Of a stretch of DNA of 32,869 bases, positions 21,962-29,888 are shown in pieces (the stretch's first letter is position 1; the number at the start of each line of letters is the position of its first letter). Source of the DNA: an uncultured Phascolarctobacterium sp. (lineage in GTDB: Bacteria > Bacillota > Negativicutes > Acidaminococcales > Acidaminococcaceae); the NCBI GenBank assembly GCA_900757795.1, contig CAAEPE010000042.1, positions 1 to 32,869 on the forward strand, given 5' to 3'. The notes under the pieces are model-generated. The model had not been told where the DNA came from. It saw nothing but the letters and a program-made list of their open reading frames with translations, and did not search any database. Both the position numbers and the translations under genes were made by a program.

Positions 21962-23104
21962 TTATTGCAAAATTACTAAATCATCCCGGTGAATAACCTC
22001 ATCGTAATTTTTATGACCTATAATTTCTGCTATATCACTGGATTTACAGCCTTTAATTTTATCCAGCTCGCAGGCAGTGTAATGCACTAAACCACGGGCC
22101 AGCTCATGACCTTCCTTGTCGATAACACTGACGGTGCTGCCTGTTTGAAAATCACCCACTACCTGATAAATACCTGCCGGTAAAATACTGCAGCCGCCTG
22201 CCTTGCGAATCGCTTTCGCGCAGCCGTCATCCACTACAATGCTGCCTTGAATTTTCGCGCCAAAAGCCAACCAGCGCTTGCGAAACTGCAAACGGTTTTC
22301 ACGGCTGACAAACAGCGTGCCAATTTCCTCGCCCTGTAAAATACGAGGAATAGCATTTTTTTCGGTACCACTGGCGATAACCAGCTGAATACCGCTGCTG
22401 GTAGCTGCTTTTGCCGCTTGAATTTTTGTCGCCATACCACCAGTACCCCTTGTCGACCCAACGCCGCCGGCGCTGGCTTCAATTTCCGGCGTAATTTCGT
22501 AAACCGTATGCACCAGCTCGGCATTAGGATCAACTGACGGATTGGCTGTATAAAGTCCATCAATATCGGACAAAATTATTACTAAATCTGCGTCAATAAT
22601 TCCCGCTACCAAGGCGGACATATTATCGTTGTCGCCAATTTTCAGCTCGTCCAGCGCTACTACGTCATTTTCATTGACGATAGGAATTACTCTCTGATGC
22701 AGCAACTCCATAAAAGTGTTGCGGCAGTTGGTATAACGATGTCTGTCGATAGCTTCCGTGCGGGTAATCAGCACCTGCGCCACTGTCTGACCATAATCGG
22801 CAAACAGCTTCTCGTAAGTATGCATCAAAACGCCCTGACCAACAGCCGCAGCAGCCTGCTTGCCTGGAATAGTTGCCGGTTTGGCAGGCAGGCCCAAGCG
22901 GTCAACGCCCACAGCCACCGCGCCGCTGGAAACAAGAATCATTTCTTTGCCTTGGTTCTGCAAATCACTAAGTTCCCGCGCCAGTCTGTCTATTTGACTG
23001 AAATTACGCTTACCGTTGGCATAAGTAATTGTGCTGCTGCCAACCTTTACCACAATACGCTTAGCGTTTTTTAATGCTTCACGATAAGAATGTGCTTCAT
23101 TCAT
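21962..23104 (-). CDS. proB: Glutamate 5-kinase
   Basis: A 380-residue enzyme that phosphorylates glutamate with ATP, first and normally feedback-inhibited step of proline synthesis. The amino-acid-kinase domain runs to about 265 (IVVKVGSSTI; VSSGAVAVG; IPIVNENDVVALDEL; LVIILSDIDGLYTANP; GTGGMATKIQAAK), and a C-terminal PUA domain follows (QGSIVVDDGCAKAI). The ATG at 23104, with GGGTG upstream, starts 19 bases after obgE; a longer in-frame opening to 23179 would overlap obgE and has no family support. ProA follows, so the two enzymes can form the usual complex. Confidence 0.96.
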   Translation of the reverse strand: MNEAHSYREALKNAKRIVVKVGSSTITYANGKRNFSQIDRLARELSDLQNQGKEMILVSSGAVAVGVDRLGLPAKPATIPGKQAAAAVGQGVLMHTYEKLFADYGQTVAQVLITRTEAIDRHRYTNCRNTFMELLHQRVIPIVNENDVVALDELKIGDNDNMSALVAGIIDADLVIILSDIDGLYTANPSVDPNAELVHTVYEITPEIEASAGGVGSTRGTGGMATKIQAAKAATSSGIQLVIASGTEKNAIPRILQGEEIGTLFVSRENRLQFRKRWLAFGAKIQGSIVVDDGCAKAIRKAGGCSILPAGIYQVVGDFQTGSTVSVIDKEGHELARGLVHYTACELDKIKGCKSSDIAEIIGHKNYDEVIHRDDLVILQ

Positions 23105-23123
23105 AGCTTCACCCGCTTTTAAT

Positions 23124-24395
23124 TTAGTTATCCTTATATTCAAACACCATATCACGAATACGCACGCTTTCGCCCTCATTAACGCCTTTTTCTTTTAAAG
23201 CTTCGTCAATGCCCAAGCGTTTCCAAATCAGCTGAAAGCGATACAGCGCTTCGTCATTATCAAAATTAGTCATAGCAACAAGACGCTCAATGTTCTTGCC
23301 GCGAACCTCCCAATCGGTATCGTTGCCTGCCACAATTTCAAAGCTATCCGGATCAACCTCGTCAAAGCGCGCCAAATTCTCTTCATCCTCTTCAGGCTCA
23401 TATTGCTGCAGCAAATCATAAGCCTTATACATCAGCTCCCGCAAACCTTCGCCGGTGGCAGCGCTGGCCTTGAAAATTTCGTAGCCTTTGGCCTCTACAT
23501 ATTTTTTCAGACGTGCAAAATTTTCATGCGCATCAGGCAAATCCATTTTATTAGCTACTACCAGCTGCTTACGGCGCGCCAACCGTTCGCTGTATTCAGA
23601 CAGCTCCGTATTGATTTTATCAAAATCCTCGATAGGATCGCGTCCGTCCACACCTGCTACGTCCACAATATGCAGCAGCACCTTGGTGCGCTCCACATGA
23701 CGTAAAAAGTCGTGACCTAAGCCTACTCCCTCGTGAGCGCCTTCAATAAGTCCGGGAATATCTGCCAGCACAAAGCTACGCTCTTCGTCTAAACGCACTA
23801 CGCCCAGTACCGGGGTCAGCGTAGTAAAATGATAAGCAGCAATCTCCGGACGGGCAGCGCTCACCTGCGCAATAATGCTGGATTTACCAACGCTGGGATA
23901 GCCAACCAAGCCAACATCAGCCAAAAGCTTCAGCTCCAGCTTCAGCCAACGATTTTCGCCAGGCTCGCCTTTTTCAGCGAAGGTAGGCGCACGGTTGGTG
24001 CTGGTAACATAGCAGGCATTGCCCTTACCGCCGCGGCCGCCTTTAGCAGCTACATACTGCTGACCATCCTCCACCAAATCGGCCATTACAGTGCCGGTTA
24101 CATCATCGCGCACCAGTGTTCCCATAGGCACCTTAACATAAACCGTATCGGCACGCATACCGGTGCAGTTTTTCGTACCGCCCTGACCGCCGCGTTTGGC
24201 TACATATTTACGTTTATAACGAAAATCAATCAGCGTATTTAGATTTTTATCGGCTACCAAAACTACGTCGCCGCCGCGACCGCCGTTGCCGCCGTTAGGA
24301 CCGCCCTTTTCTACAAATTTTTCACGACGGAAGCTGCTCATCCCGTCGCCGCCGTTACCTGCTTCTACATAAATTCTCGCTCTGTCAATAAACAT
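23124..24395 (-). CDS. obgE: GTPase ObgE/CgtA
   Basis: A 423-residue GTPase acting in 50S ribosome assembly and stress signalling. The glycine-rich Obg fold occupies about 1-158 (MFIDRARIYVEAGNGGDGMS; GGPNGGNGGRGGDVV), the G domain follows (G1 GYPSVGKSS, G3 DIPGLIEGAHEG, G4 NKMDL, G5 SAATGEGL), and the C-terminal OCT domain is present. The ATG at 24395 has AGGAGAT before it; a further in-frame opening to 24563 is a hydrophobic, low-complexity stretch covering the promoter. Here it heads an operon with proB and proA, not the common rplU-rpmA-obgE order. Confidence 0.96.
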   Translation of the reverse strand: MFIDRARIYVEAGNGGDGMSSFRREKFVEKGGPNGGNGGRGGDVVLVADKNLNTLIDFRYKRKYVAKRGGQGGTKNCTGMRADTVYVKVPMGTLVRDDVTGTVMADLVEDGQQYVAAKGGRGGKGNACYVTSTNRAPTFAEKGEPGENRWLKLELKLLADVGLVGYPSVGKSSIIAQVSAARPEIAAYHFTTLTPVLGVVRLDEERSFVLADIPGLIEGAHEGVGLGHDFLRHVERTKVLLHIVDVAGVDGRDPIEDFDKINTELSEYSERLARRKQLVVANKMDLPDAHENFARLKKYVEAKGYEIFKASAATGEGLRELMYKAYDLLQQYEPEEDEENLARFDEVDPDSFEIVAGNDTDWEVRGKNIERLVAMTNFDNDEALYRFQLIWKRLGIDEALKEKGVNEGESVRIRDMVFEYKDN

Positions 24396-24504
24396 TTTCT
24401 TATCTCCTCTATAATAATACAAAAATAAAATTAACTTGAATAAAAGGTTACTGTAAAGATGCCGCGTGCAATAAATAAAAATAGCGAAAATCACACTTAT
24501 ACAT

Positions 24505-24534
24505 ATTATAGCTTGAAATGCCAACTTTATGCAA
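24505..24534 (-). promoter_or_regulatory. Promoter of obgE-proBA
   Basis: On the minus strand TTGCAT (24534-24529) and TATAAT (24510-24505) with an 18-base spacer. The leader before obgE is about 100 bases. Confidence 0.7.
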
Positions 24535-24576
24535 TGGTATAGGCAGTGAATTTTTAGTAACACTATTTTTTATAAT

Positions 24577-24605
24577 AAAAAAACTGTTCCTCAATCGAAG
24601 AACAG
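24577..24605 (-). terminator. Terminator of the phosphatase gene
   Basis: CTGTTC (24584-24589) and GAACAG (24600-24605) form a 6-bp stem over a 10-base loop, followed on the minus strand by seven T. It is just after the stop at 24616. Confidence 0.8.
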
Positions 24606-24615
24606 CTATAAAACA

Positions 24616-25071
24616 TCAATAGCCTAAATATTTTAGTAAACCCGCCAAGCCTTCCATAATATCATCATAGGTAATGTCAAAGTCGCCGGTGTACCAAGGG
24701 TCAGCAATGCTTTGACCTTTGCGCTCCGTATAATCCAACAGCAAATGAATTTTGTTGTCTGTATCCTCTCCTAAAAGTTTATGCAGATTGCGCACATTAT
24801 TGCTGTCCATAGCCAGCAGCAGATCATAATATCTGTAATCTCTGGCATTTACCTGACGTGCAGTTTTGCCTGCTACGCTAATGCCTAGCTGCGCCAGTTT
24901 GTTGCGCGTACCGTAATGCACGGGATTGCCAAGCTCCTCACGGCTAGTAGCCGCACTGGCAATTTCAAAATTATCTGCTAAGCCACGTTTACGCACTATA
25001 TCTTTTAAAAGAAACTCTGCCATAGGCGAACGGCAGATGTTGCCGTGGCAGATAAATAGGATTTTATGCAT
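24616..25071 (-). CDS. Low-molecular-weight protein-tyrosine phosphatase
   Basis: A 151-residue cytoplasmic phosphatase. The catalytic P-loop is CHGNICRS at residues 8-15 (Cys8 nucleophile, Arg14), and the general-acid Asp lies in IADPWYTGDF near residue 122. The length is standard. It could remove phosphate from tyrosine-phosphorylated proteins or kinases, or act as an arsenate-reductase-like homologue; no partner BY-kinase is visible. GGAGT precedes the ATG. The gene appears to have its own promoter at 25165-25170, overlapped upstream by the inverted-repeat element at 25186-25243, and a terminator-like hairpin inside its leader. Confidence 0.92.
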   Translation of the reverse strand: MHKILFICHGNICRSPMAEFLLKDIVRKRGLADNFEIASAATSREELGNPVHYGTRNKLAQLGISVAGKTARQVNARDYRYYDLLLAMDSNNVRNLHKLLGEDTDNKIHLLLDYTERKGQSIADPWYTGDFDITYDDIMEGLAGLLKYLGY

Positions 25072-25096
25072 AGGTTTTCAACTCCTTCAAATGCTA

Positions 25097-25133
25097 AAAA
25101 ATGCCTTATTTTGCAAGGATTTTCGGCATTTTT
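25097..25133 (-). terminator. Terminator-like hairpin within the phosphatase leader
   Basis: AAAAATGCC (25097-25105) pairs with GGCATTTTT (25125-25133); an inner CCTT/AAGG can extend it. On the minus strand a T run follows. It can end transcripts coming from 25269-25868, but it also lies between the putative phosphatase promoter and the phosphatase ATG, so it may act as an attenuator. Confidence 0.65.
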
Positions 25134-25164
25134 AATCTTCTCTGCAGCACTATCTACAACGCAA

Positions 25165-25170
25165 ATTATA
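25165..25170 (-). promoter_or_regulatory. Candidate -10 box of the phosphatase gene
   Basis: TATAAT on the minus strand (25170-25165), about 95 bases before the phosphatase ATG. The -35 position falls in the TAGTAAAA repeats and is a poor match, as in promoters that need an activator. Confidence 0.5.
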
Positions 25171-25185
25171 GCGAAATATAGCAAA

Positions 25186-25243
25186 GTTTTACTACTGCTT
25201 AATAGTAAAATTGGTAGTAAAACGGGAAAAGCTTACTATTAAG
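25186..25243. repeat. Two interlocking perfect inverted repeats with TAGTAAA half-sites
   Basis: GTTTTACTAC (25186-25195) is the inverse of GTAGTAAAAC (25214-25223), and CTTAATAGTAA (25198-25208) is the inverse of TTACTATTAAG (25233-25243). Each arm of one lies in the loop of the other, so as RNA they could form a compact H-type pseudoknot. As DNA, the element is a cluster of four TAGTAAA-like half-sites. It is non-coding and overlaps the -35 region of the phosphatase promoter. Confidence 0.65.
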
Positions 25244-25268
25244 GATTTTGGGAAATATCATGATATTT

Positions 25269-25868
25269 TTACTTTTCGGTTTGTAGAGAATCTATTAAAT
25301 CCAATACTACTCTTATACCATGTCTTTTATCTCTTCTCTTTTGTTCTTTCATGACCTTGCGAGCTCGTTTTGTTCCTTTTCTTGGAGGCGGTGGCGGCTG
25401 TGAAGGAATCACTACTGGATGCTTATGCCGAAAAGTTTCATGCTGAAAAATATACTTCATAAAACCCAGTATTGTTGAAGATTTTGCATTTTGCAAATGA
25501 TAACCTGGTATATCCGTAGGAACATCATAGTAAAAGTTAGGCATATTCTTATGATAAAGTTGCATTGTTCTGTTTTCAGATGCTAAAGTAACCATCCATT
25601 TACTATGTATTGTCATTATTGAGATATAATTCCCACATAATTCAACAGATAAACCGTTGTATGCCGCATAAGAAAGCAACTTTTTTTCTTCACGTTTATA
25701 AATTAGATTTAAATTAGCATGACAAATTTTACATGCTTTAAAACCTGCAGAACGAGCTTCGGACGCAGTATAAAATTGTCCCAAAGTTTCTTTAGCTTTA
25801 TGCATGACATAACGACACTGCTGATGGTGAAAAATATGACTATTACTCTTGATATTATAGAAAAACAT
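25269..25868 (-). CDS. Orphan protein with Ada-like metal-binding N-terminus
   Basis: A 199-residue basic protein, family not recognised. The N-terminus resembles the metal-binding motif of Ada-like domains: SHIFHHQQC, a spacer with SEARSAGF, then KACKIC, giving potential ligands at Cys18, Cys46 and Cys49 with His nearby. The middle (45-150) is mixed and aromatic; the C-terminus contains a run of five prolines (PPPPPR) followed by a strongly basic stretch (KRARKVMKEQKRRDKRHG) that may bind nucleic acid. Base use is more AT-rich than its neighbours and the ribosome site is weak, which suggests recent acquisition. It follows the hotdog gene by 44 bases. Confidence 0.65.
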   Translation of the reverse strand: MFFYNIKSNSHIFHHQQCRYVMHKAKETLGQFYTASEARSAGFKACKICHANLNLIYKREEKKLLSYAAYNGLSVELCGNYISIMTIHSKWMVTLASENRTMQLYHKNMPNFYYDVPTDIPGYHLQNAKSSTILGFMKYIFQHETFRHKHPVVIPSQPPPPPRKGTKRARKVMKEQKRRDKRHGIRVVLDLIDSLQTEK

Positions 25869-25912
25869 TATTCTTACTCACATTCATCCAACAAACGATT
25901 CTCATCAGTCTA

Positions 25913-26347
25913 TCACCAATGCTCCGTCAAATCTTTATTTTCGCCAATTACAAAAAATGTACCGCTACATTTCGCCATCAATTCGCCTGCTGCATTAGTT
26001 ATCACCGCTTCACCCATAAAGGTGCTGTGCCCCTTATGCAAAATTTTAGACGTGGCAACAGCACGCTCGCCTTCCTTTAATCCTTTCAAAAAATTCATCG
26101 TCATATTTATAGTAACCACGCGCTTGCCGTAAACAAAACAAGTTAAGCCAATACAAGTATCAGCCAGGGTTGTCAAAGAACCGCCATGAGCTATCCCGTA
26201 AATATTGGTCAACGCTTTGGTAATAGGCATGGACATTACAATACCATGTTCCTTTACTGCCTCAATGCGCATCCCACAATTTTTCGCAAATTCATTTGCC
26301 AAACAGCGCTGGTTTAAATAATCCCTAATTTCTTCGTTAGTCATCAC
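25913..26347 (-). CDS. PaaI-type hotdog-fold thioesterase
   Basis: A 144-residue hotdog protein. The family signature IAHGGSLTTLADTCIGLTCF holds the HGG loop and the Asp/Thr region of the active site in acyl-CoA thioesterases of the PaaI/YbgC-like group. Later segments (RVVTINMTMNFLKGLKEGER; MAKCSGTFFVI) follow the fold. It would hydrolyse an acyl- or aryl-CoA thioester; the substrate is unknown. An AGGTG ribosome site precedes the ATG and an extended -10 promoter lies at 26390-26398. Confidence 0.87.
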   Translation of the reverse strand: MMTNEEIRDYLNQRCLANEFAKNCGMRIEAVKEHGIVMSMPITKALTNIYGIAHGGSLTTLADTCIGLTCFVYGKRVVTINMTMNFLKGLKEGERAVATSKILHKGHSTFMGEAVITNAAGELMAKCSGTFFVIGENKDLTEHW

Positions 26348-26389
26348 AGCACACCTCTCATTCCAACTATTGCCGCACTTTTTTCATAT

Positions 26390-26398
26390 ATTATACCA
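26390..26398 (-). promoter_or_regulatory. Extended -10 promoter of the thioesterase gene
   Basis: TGGTATAAT on the minus strand (26398-26390), about 45 bases before the ATG. The -35 region is poor. Confidence 0.55.
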
Positions 26399-26558
26399 TT
26401 AAATAAATGCTTAATTAAAGACTTTTTCCATCATGCTAACACACTAACATATACTGCTGTAAAATCCATACACAAAACCAACCGCCATACATTGTCATTT
26501 TACACAGTCCACTGTCAATATACATCACAATTTAATTTTACAGTTTTTTAATTTTTTC

Positions 26559-26587
26559 TTGACAAATTATCTTTCTGTTGTCATAAT
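26559..26587 (+). promoter_or_regulatory. Promoter of the leuCDB operon
   Basis: TTGACA (26559-26564) and CATAAT (26582-26587) with a 17-base spacer, immediately upstream of the T-box leader. Confidence 0.8.
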
Positions 26588-26593
26588 GTAAAG

Positions 26594-26880
26594 AACACAA
26601 TGAAGTGTTGTTACCAAAATTTAATACTCATCACCAAATGCAATGAACGGGAAAATTTTTCTGAGGCAAGGCTTTAGAGAGACGGCGTTAGGTGCAAGCC
26701 GCCACCAATCAGTAAAAGAAGCTCACCCGCAAGCAGCCGCTTTGAATATAAAGTAGGAGCGGACGCCAGACAGCGTTATGTCTCCGAACTTAAATATCGG
26801 AAATCAATGAAGTAAAAAATTAGGGTGGTACCGCGAACTTCTTTCGCCCCTATCTGCTGAACGCAGGTAGGGGCTTTTTT
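26594..26880 (+). promoter_or_regulatory. Leucine-type T-box riboswitch leader
   Basis: The highly conserved T-box sequence AGGGTGGTACCGCG is at 26822-26835, followed by a terminator. Upstream, GAGAGACGG and the GGTGCAAGCC region match the 5' side of Stem I, and the specifier region reads GAAGCTCACC, giving the codon CUC (26722-26724) for leucine. Uncharged leucine tRNA would pair with the specifier and with the T-box bulge (TGG within GGTGG), favouring the antiterminator and allowing leuCDB transcription. The downstream genes are leucine biosynthetic, which agrees. The 5' limit is inferred from the promoter. Confidence 0.93.
26846..26880 (+). terminator. T-box regulated terminator
   Basis: A 12-bp stem of 26846-26857 with 26863-26874 (GCCCCTATCTGC with GCAGGTAGGGGC) and a T run. 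The 5' arm overlaps the sequence that pairs with the T-box in the antiterminator. Confidence 0.93.
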
Positions 26881-26929
26881 AGTTTTCAATTTATATTTAC
26901 ATACATCTTAAACTTGGAGGTTTTATTCT

Positions 26930-28195
26930 ATGGGAATGACAATGACAGAAAAAATTCTTGCTAAGCATGCTCATCGCGACAGCGTCAGCACCGGCGATTT
27001 GCTTGTTTCCCAAGTTGATTTAGTATTAGCCAACGATATTACAGGTCCTCCGGCTATCAACGAATTTGAAAAAATCGGCAAGCCTGTTTTTGACAAGGAC
27101 AAAATTGCACTTGTTCCTGACCATTTTTCTCCCTGCAAGGACATTAAATCAGCAACCATGTGCAAACAAATGCGCGACTTCGCCCGCAAGCATAATATCA
27201 CCAACTATTTTGAGGTTGGCCACATGGGCATTGAACACGCTTTGCTGCCCGACAAGGGCTTAGTTGCTCCGGGAGAAATTGTTATCGGCGCCGATTCCCA
27301 TACCTGTACCTATGGCGCACTGAATGCTCTTTCCACCGGCATGGGTCAAACAGATATCGGCTGTGCTATGGCCAGCGGTACTACTTGGTTCAAGGTTCCG
27401 CAGGCAATCAAGGTCAACCTTACCGGCACGCTGCCTAAATATGTTAAAGGCAAGGATATTATTTTGACTATTATCGGTATGATTGGCGTTGACGGTGCGC
27501 GCTATCAATCCTTGGAGTTTGGCGGCGAAGGCGTAAGCCAGCTTTCTATGGCTGACCGCCTGACTATCTGCAACATGGCCATTGAAGCTGGCGGTAAAAA
27601 CGGCATCTTCCCCGTTGATGAAAAAACTATTGAGTTCTTAAAAGAACGAGGCGTTAACCGTCCTTGGGAAGCCGTTACCGCTGATGACGATGCAGAATAT
27701 TCCCGCGTGCTGGATATTAAGCTGGACGAGCTGGTTCCTGTTGTCGCTTATCCGCATCTGCCGGAAAATACTCATCCTGCTAAAGAAGGTCACAGCATTA
27801 AAATTGACCAAGTTGTTATCGGTTCCTGCACCAACGGCCGTTTAGAGGATTTAGCGCAGGCTGCCGAAATTCTTCAAGGGCGCAAGGTTTGCGAGCATGT
27901 TCGCATGATTATCATTCCTGCTACCCAGGAAATTTATAAGGAAGCTATGCACCGCGGTTATATTGACACCTTTATTGAAGCCGGCGCTGCTGTTTCCACT
28001 CCTACCTGCGGCCCCTGCTTAGGCGGCTACATGGGTATTTTAGCAGCAGGCGAACGCGCTGTTTCCACTACCAACCGCAATTTCCGCGGCCGTATGGGTC
28101 ACGTAGACAGCGAGGTTTATCTAGCCAGCCCCTATACCGCAGCTGCCAGCGCAATTACCGGCTATATCACCAGCCCCGAGGAGGTAGTAAAATGA
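26930..28195 (+). CDS. leuC: 3-isopropylmalate dehydratase, large subunit
   Basis: A 421-residue aconitase-superfamily subunit that, with LeuD, isomerises 2- to 3-isopropylmalate in leucine synthesis. The [4Fe-4S] cysteines lie in GSCTNGR and TPTCGPCLGG. DSHTCTYGALNALSTGMGQT and LTIIGMIGVDGARYQS are family segments. The length of about 420 identifies the short LeuC type (also called HacA-like) common in Firmicutes and archaea, not the roughly 465-residue enterobacterial form. GGAGG lies 9 bases before the ATG. The T-box leader controls it, and its stop overlaps leuD by four bases. Confidence 0.96.
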   Translation: MGMTMTEKILAKHAHRDSVSTGDLLVSQVDLVLANDITGPPAINEFEKIGKPVFDKDKIALVPDHFSPCKDIKSATMCKQMRDFARKHNITNYFEVGHMGIEHALLPDKGLVAPGEIVIGADSHTCTYGALNALSTGMGQTDIGCAMASGTTWFKVPQAIKVNLTGTLPKYVKGKDIILTIIGMIGVDGARYQSLEFGGEGVSQLSMADRLTICNMAIEAGGKNGIFPVDEKTIEFLKERGVNRPWEAVTADDDAEYSRVLDIKLDELVPVVAYPHLPENTHPAKEGHSIKIDQVVIGSCTNGRLEDLAQAAEILQGRKVCEHVRMIIIPATQEIYKEAMHRGYIDTFIEAGAAVSTPTCGPCLGGYMGILAAGERAVSTTNRNFRGRMGHVDSEVYLASPYTAAASAITGYITSPEEVVK

Positions 28196-28686
28196 GTAAA
28201 GTATGGCGTTATGGCGACCACATCGACACAGACGTAATTATCCCCGCAAGATATTTAAATATTGCTGATTTTACCGAATTGGCGGAGCACGCTATGGAAG
28301 ATTCTAAGGAAAATCTTGTAGAAAACTTTGCTGCCGGCGTAAAGCCAGGCGACTATATCGTAGCCGGCAAAAATTTTGGCTGCGGTTCCTCCCGCGAGCA
28401 TGCTCCCGTAGTTTTAAAGGTTAAAGGCATTAAGTGCATTGTTGCTGACAGCTTTGCCCGCATTTTCTACCGCAATGCTATCAACATCGGCCTGCCTGTA
28501 CTGGAAATTGGCAAGGATGTAGAGCAAATCGAACCCGGCGACACTATCGACGTAGATATGGCAAAAGGCGAAATTAAAATTATCAACAAAAATATTATTA
28601 TCAAAACTAAACCGCTGCCGGAATTTATTCAAAAAATTGCCGACTGCGGCGGTCTGATAAATTATGTTAAAGGAGAAAACAAATAA
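28192..28686 (+). CDS. leuD: 3-isopropylmalate dehydratase, small subunit
   Basis: A 164-residue swivel-domain subunit. HIDTDVIIPARYLN at the start and AGKNFGCGSSREHAPVVLK in the middle are diagnostic of the LeuD/aconitase C domain, and IVADSFARIFYRNAINIGLP follows. The short form pairs with short LeuC. It overlaps leuC by four bases and touches leuB by one base, giving tight translational coupling so the subunits are made together. Confidence 0.96.
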   Translation: MSKVWRYGDHIDTDVIIPARYLNIADFTELAEHAMEDSKENLVENFAAGVKPGDYIVAGKNFGCGSSREHAPVVLKVKGIKCIVADSFARIFYRNAINIGLPVLEIGKDVEQIEPGDTIDVDMAKGEIKIINKNIIIKTKPLPEFIQKIADCGGLINYVKGENK

Positions 28687-29759
28687 TGAAAATTTGCTTG
28701 CTGCCGGGCGACGGTATCGGCGTAGAAATTGTAGATGCGGCTGTAGAAGTGCTGGACGCTGCCGCAAAAAAATTTGGTTTTACCATTGAATATGACAAAC
28801 AGCTTATTGGCGGCTGTGCTATTGATGCCACCGGCGTCCCTCTGCCGGAAGCTACTGTTGCTGCTGCCAAAGCGGCAGACGCAGTGCTTTTAGGCGCTGT
28901 AGGCGGCCCTAAATGGGATAATGTTGCTCCTTCTATTCGTCCAGAAAAAGGCTTGCTTGGCATTCGCAAGGCTTTAGGCTTGTACTGCAACCTGCGTCCT
29001 ATGACCGTTTCTAAATTTACCGCGCACCTTTCTCCTCTCAAAACTGAAAATGCTCAAGGCGCTGACTTGTTAATTGTGCGCGAGCTGACCGGCGGTATTT
29101 ATTTCGGCGAACATAATGAAGCGCATCTCAACGCAGACGGCGTTGAAGAAGCCAGCGACGTAGAACTGTACACTCGTCCGGAGGTTGAGCGCATTGCCCG
29201 TTTTGCTTTTGAAGCAGCCAAAAAACGCCGCGGCAAAGTTACCAGCGTGGACAAGGCCAATGTTTTAGGCTCCAGCCGTATGTGGCGCAAAATTGTCGCT
29301 GAAATGCAGGCGAAGGATTATCCGGAAATTGAACTGAATAATTTTTATGTTGACAACTGCGCTATGCAGCTGGTTTTAAATCCGAAACAATTCGACGTTA
29401 TTTTGACCAACAATATTTTCGGTGATATTTTGAGCGACGAAGCCAGCACCATCGCAGGCTCCATCGGTCTGCTGCCCAGCGCTTCCTTAGGCGACGGTAC
29501 CGGTATGTACGAACCAATTCACGGCAGCGCTCCGGATATTGCCGGTCAAGGCATTGCTAATCCGCTGGCAACTATCCTAAGCGTATCCATGATGCTGCGT
29601 TATTCCTTGAACCAAGGTGCTGCTGCCGACGCTATCGAAGCTGCCGTAGACGCAGTTATGGAGCAGGGCTACCGCACTCCCGACCTTTATGCTGAAGGTT
29701 TGAAGAAAGTTTCTACTTCTGAAATGGGCCACTTGGTTGCGCAAGAGCTGCTCAAATAA
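28686..29759 (+). CDS. leuB: 3-isopropylmalate dehydrogenase
   Basis: A 357-residue NAD-dependent decarboxylating dehydrogenase, third committed step of leucine synthesis. LLPGDGIGVEIVDAAVEVLD opens it, RELTGGIYFGEH is the substrate loop, VDKANVLGSSRMWRK the catalytic Lys region, NIFGDILSDEAS the metal-binding Asp segment, and EPIHGSAPDIAGQGIANP the NAD-binding part. Last gene of the T-box operon, before a strong terminator. leuA is not in the operon, so 2-isopropylmalate synthase must be encoded elsewhere. Confidence 0.97.
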   Translation: MKICLLPGDGIGVEIVDAAVEVLDAAAKKFGFTIEYDKQLIGGCAIDATGVPLPEATVAAAKAADAVLLGAVGGPKWDNVAPSIRPEKGLLGIRKALGLYCNLRPMTVSKFTAHLSPLKTENAQGADLLIVRELTGGIYFGEHNEAHLNADGVEEASDVELYTRPEVERIARFAFEAAKKRRGKVTSVDKANVLGSSRMWRKIVAEMQAKDYPEIELNNFYVDNCAMQLVLNPKQFDVILTNNIFGDILSDEASTIAGSIGLLPSASLGDGTGMYEPIHGSAPDIAGQGIANPLATILSVSMMLRYSLNQGAAADAIEAAVDAVMEQGYRTPDLYAEGLKKVSTSEMGHLVAQELLK

Positions 29760-29799
29760 AATTTTTCAGCAAAAATTTAAACCGCTGATGTAAAAGCTT

Positions 29800-29848
29800 A
29801 GCCCGCAGGGAAAGCTACCTAAAAATTAGCTTCAACCTGCGGGCTTTT
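29800..29848 (+). terminator. Terminator after leuB
   Basis: AGCCCGCAGG (29800-29809) pairs with CCTGCGGGCT (29836-29845); inside, AAGCTA pairs with TAGCTT. A short T run follows. A TATAAT at 29850-29855 directly after it could serve azlC. Confidence 0.85.
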
Positions 29849-29888
29849 GTATAATTTTCTCTTATTTTTCATTGAAGGTGTTCTAAGA

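Noticed and set aside
23105..23179. In-frame upstream extension of proB
   Set aside because: It overlaps the end of obgE and is absent from the family; the ATG at 23104 has a ribosome site.
24396..24563. In-frame upstream extension of obgE
   Set aside because: It spans the obgE promoter and ribosome site and is unlike any Obg N-terminus; the start at 24395 matches the family exactly.
25186..25243. CRISPR-like repeat array
   Set aside because: Repeats are short, partly inverted and spaced by 2-9 bases, with no regular spacers and no cas genes.
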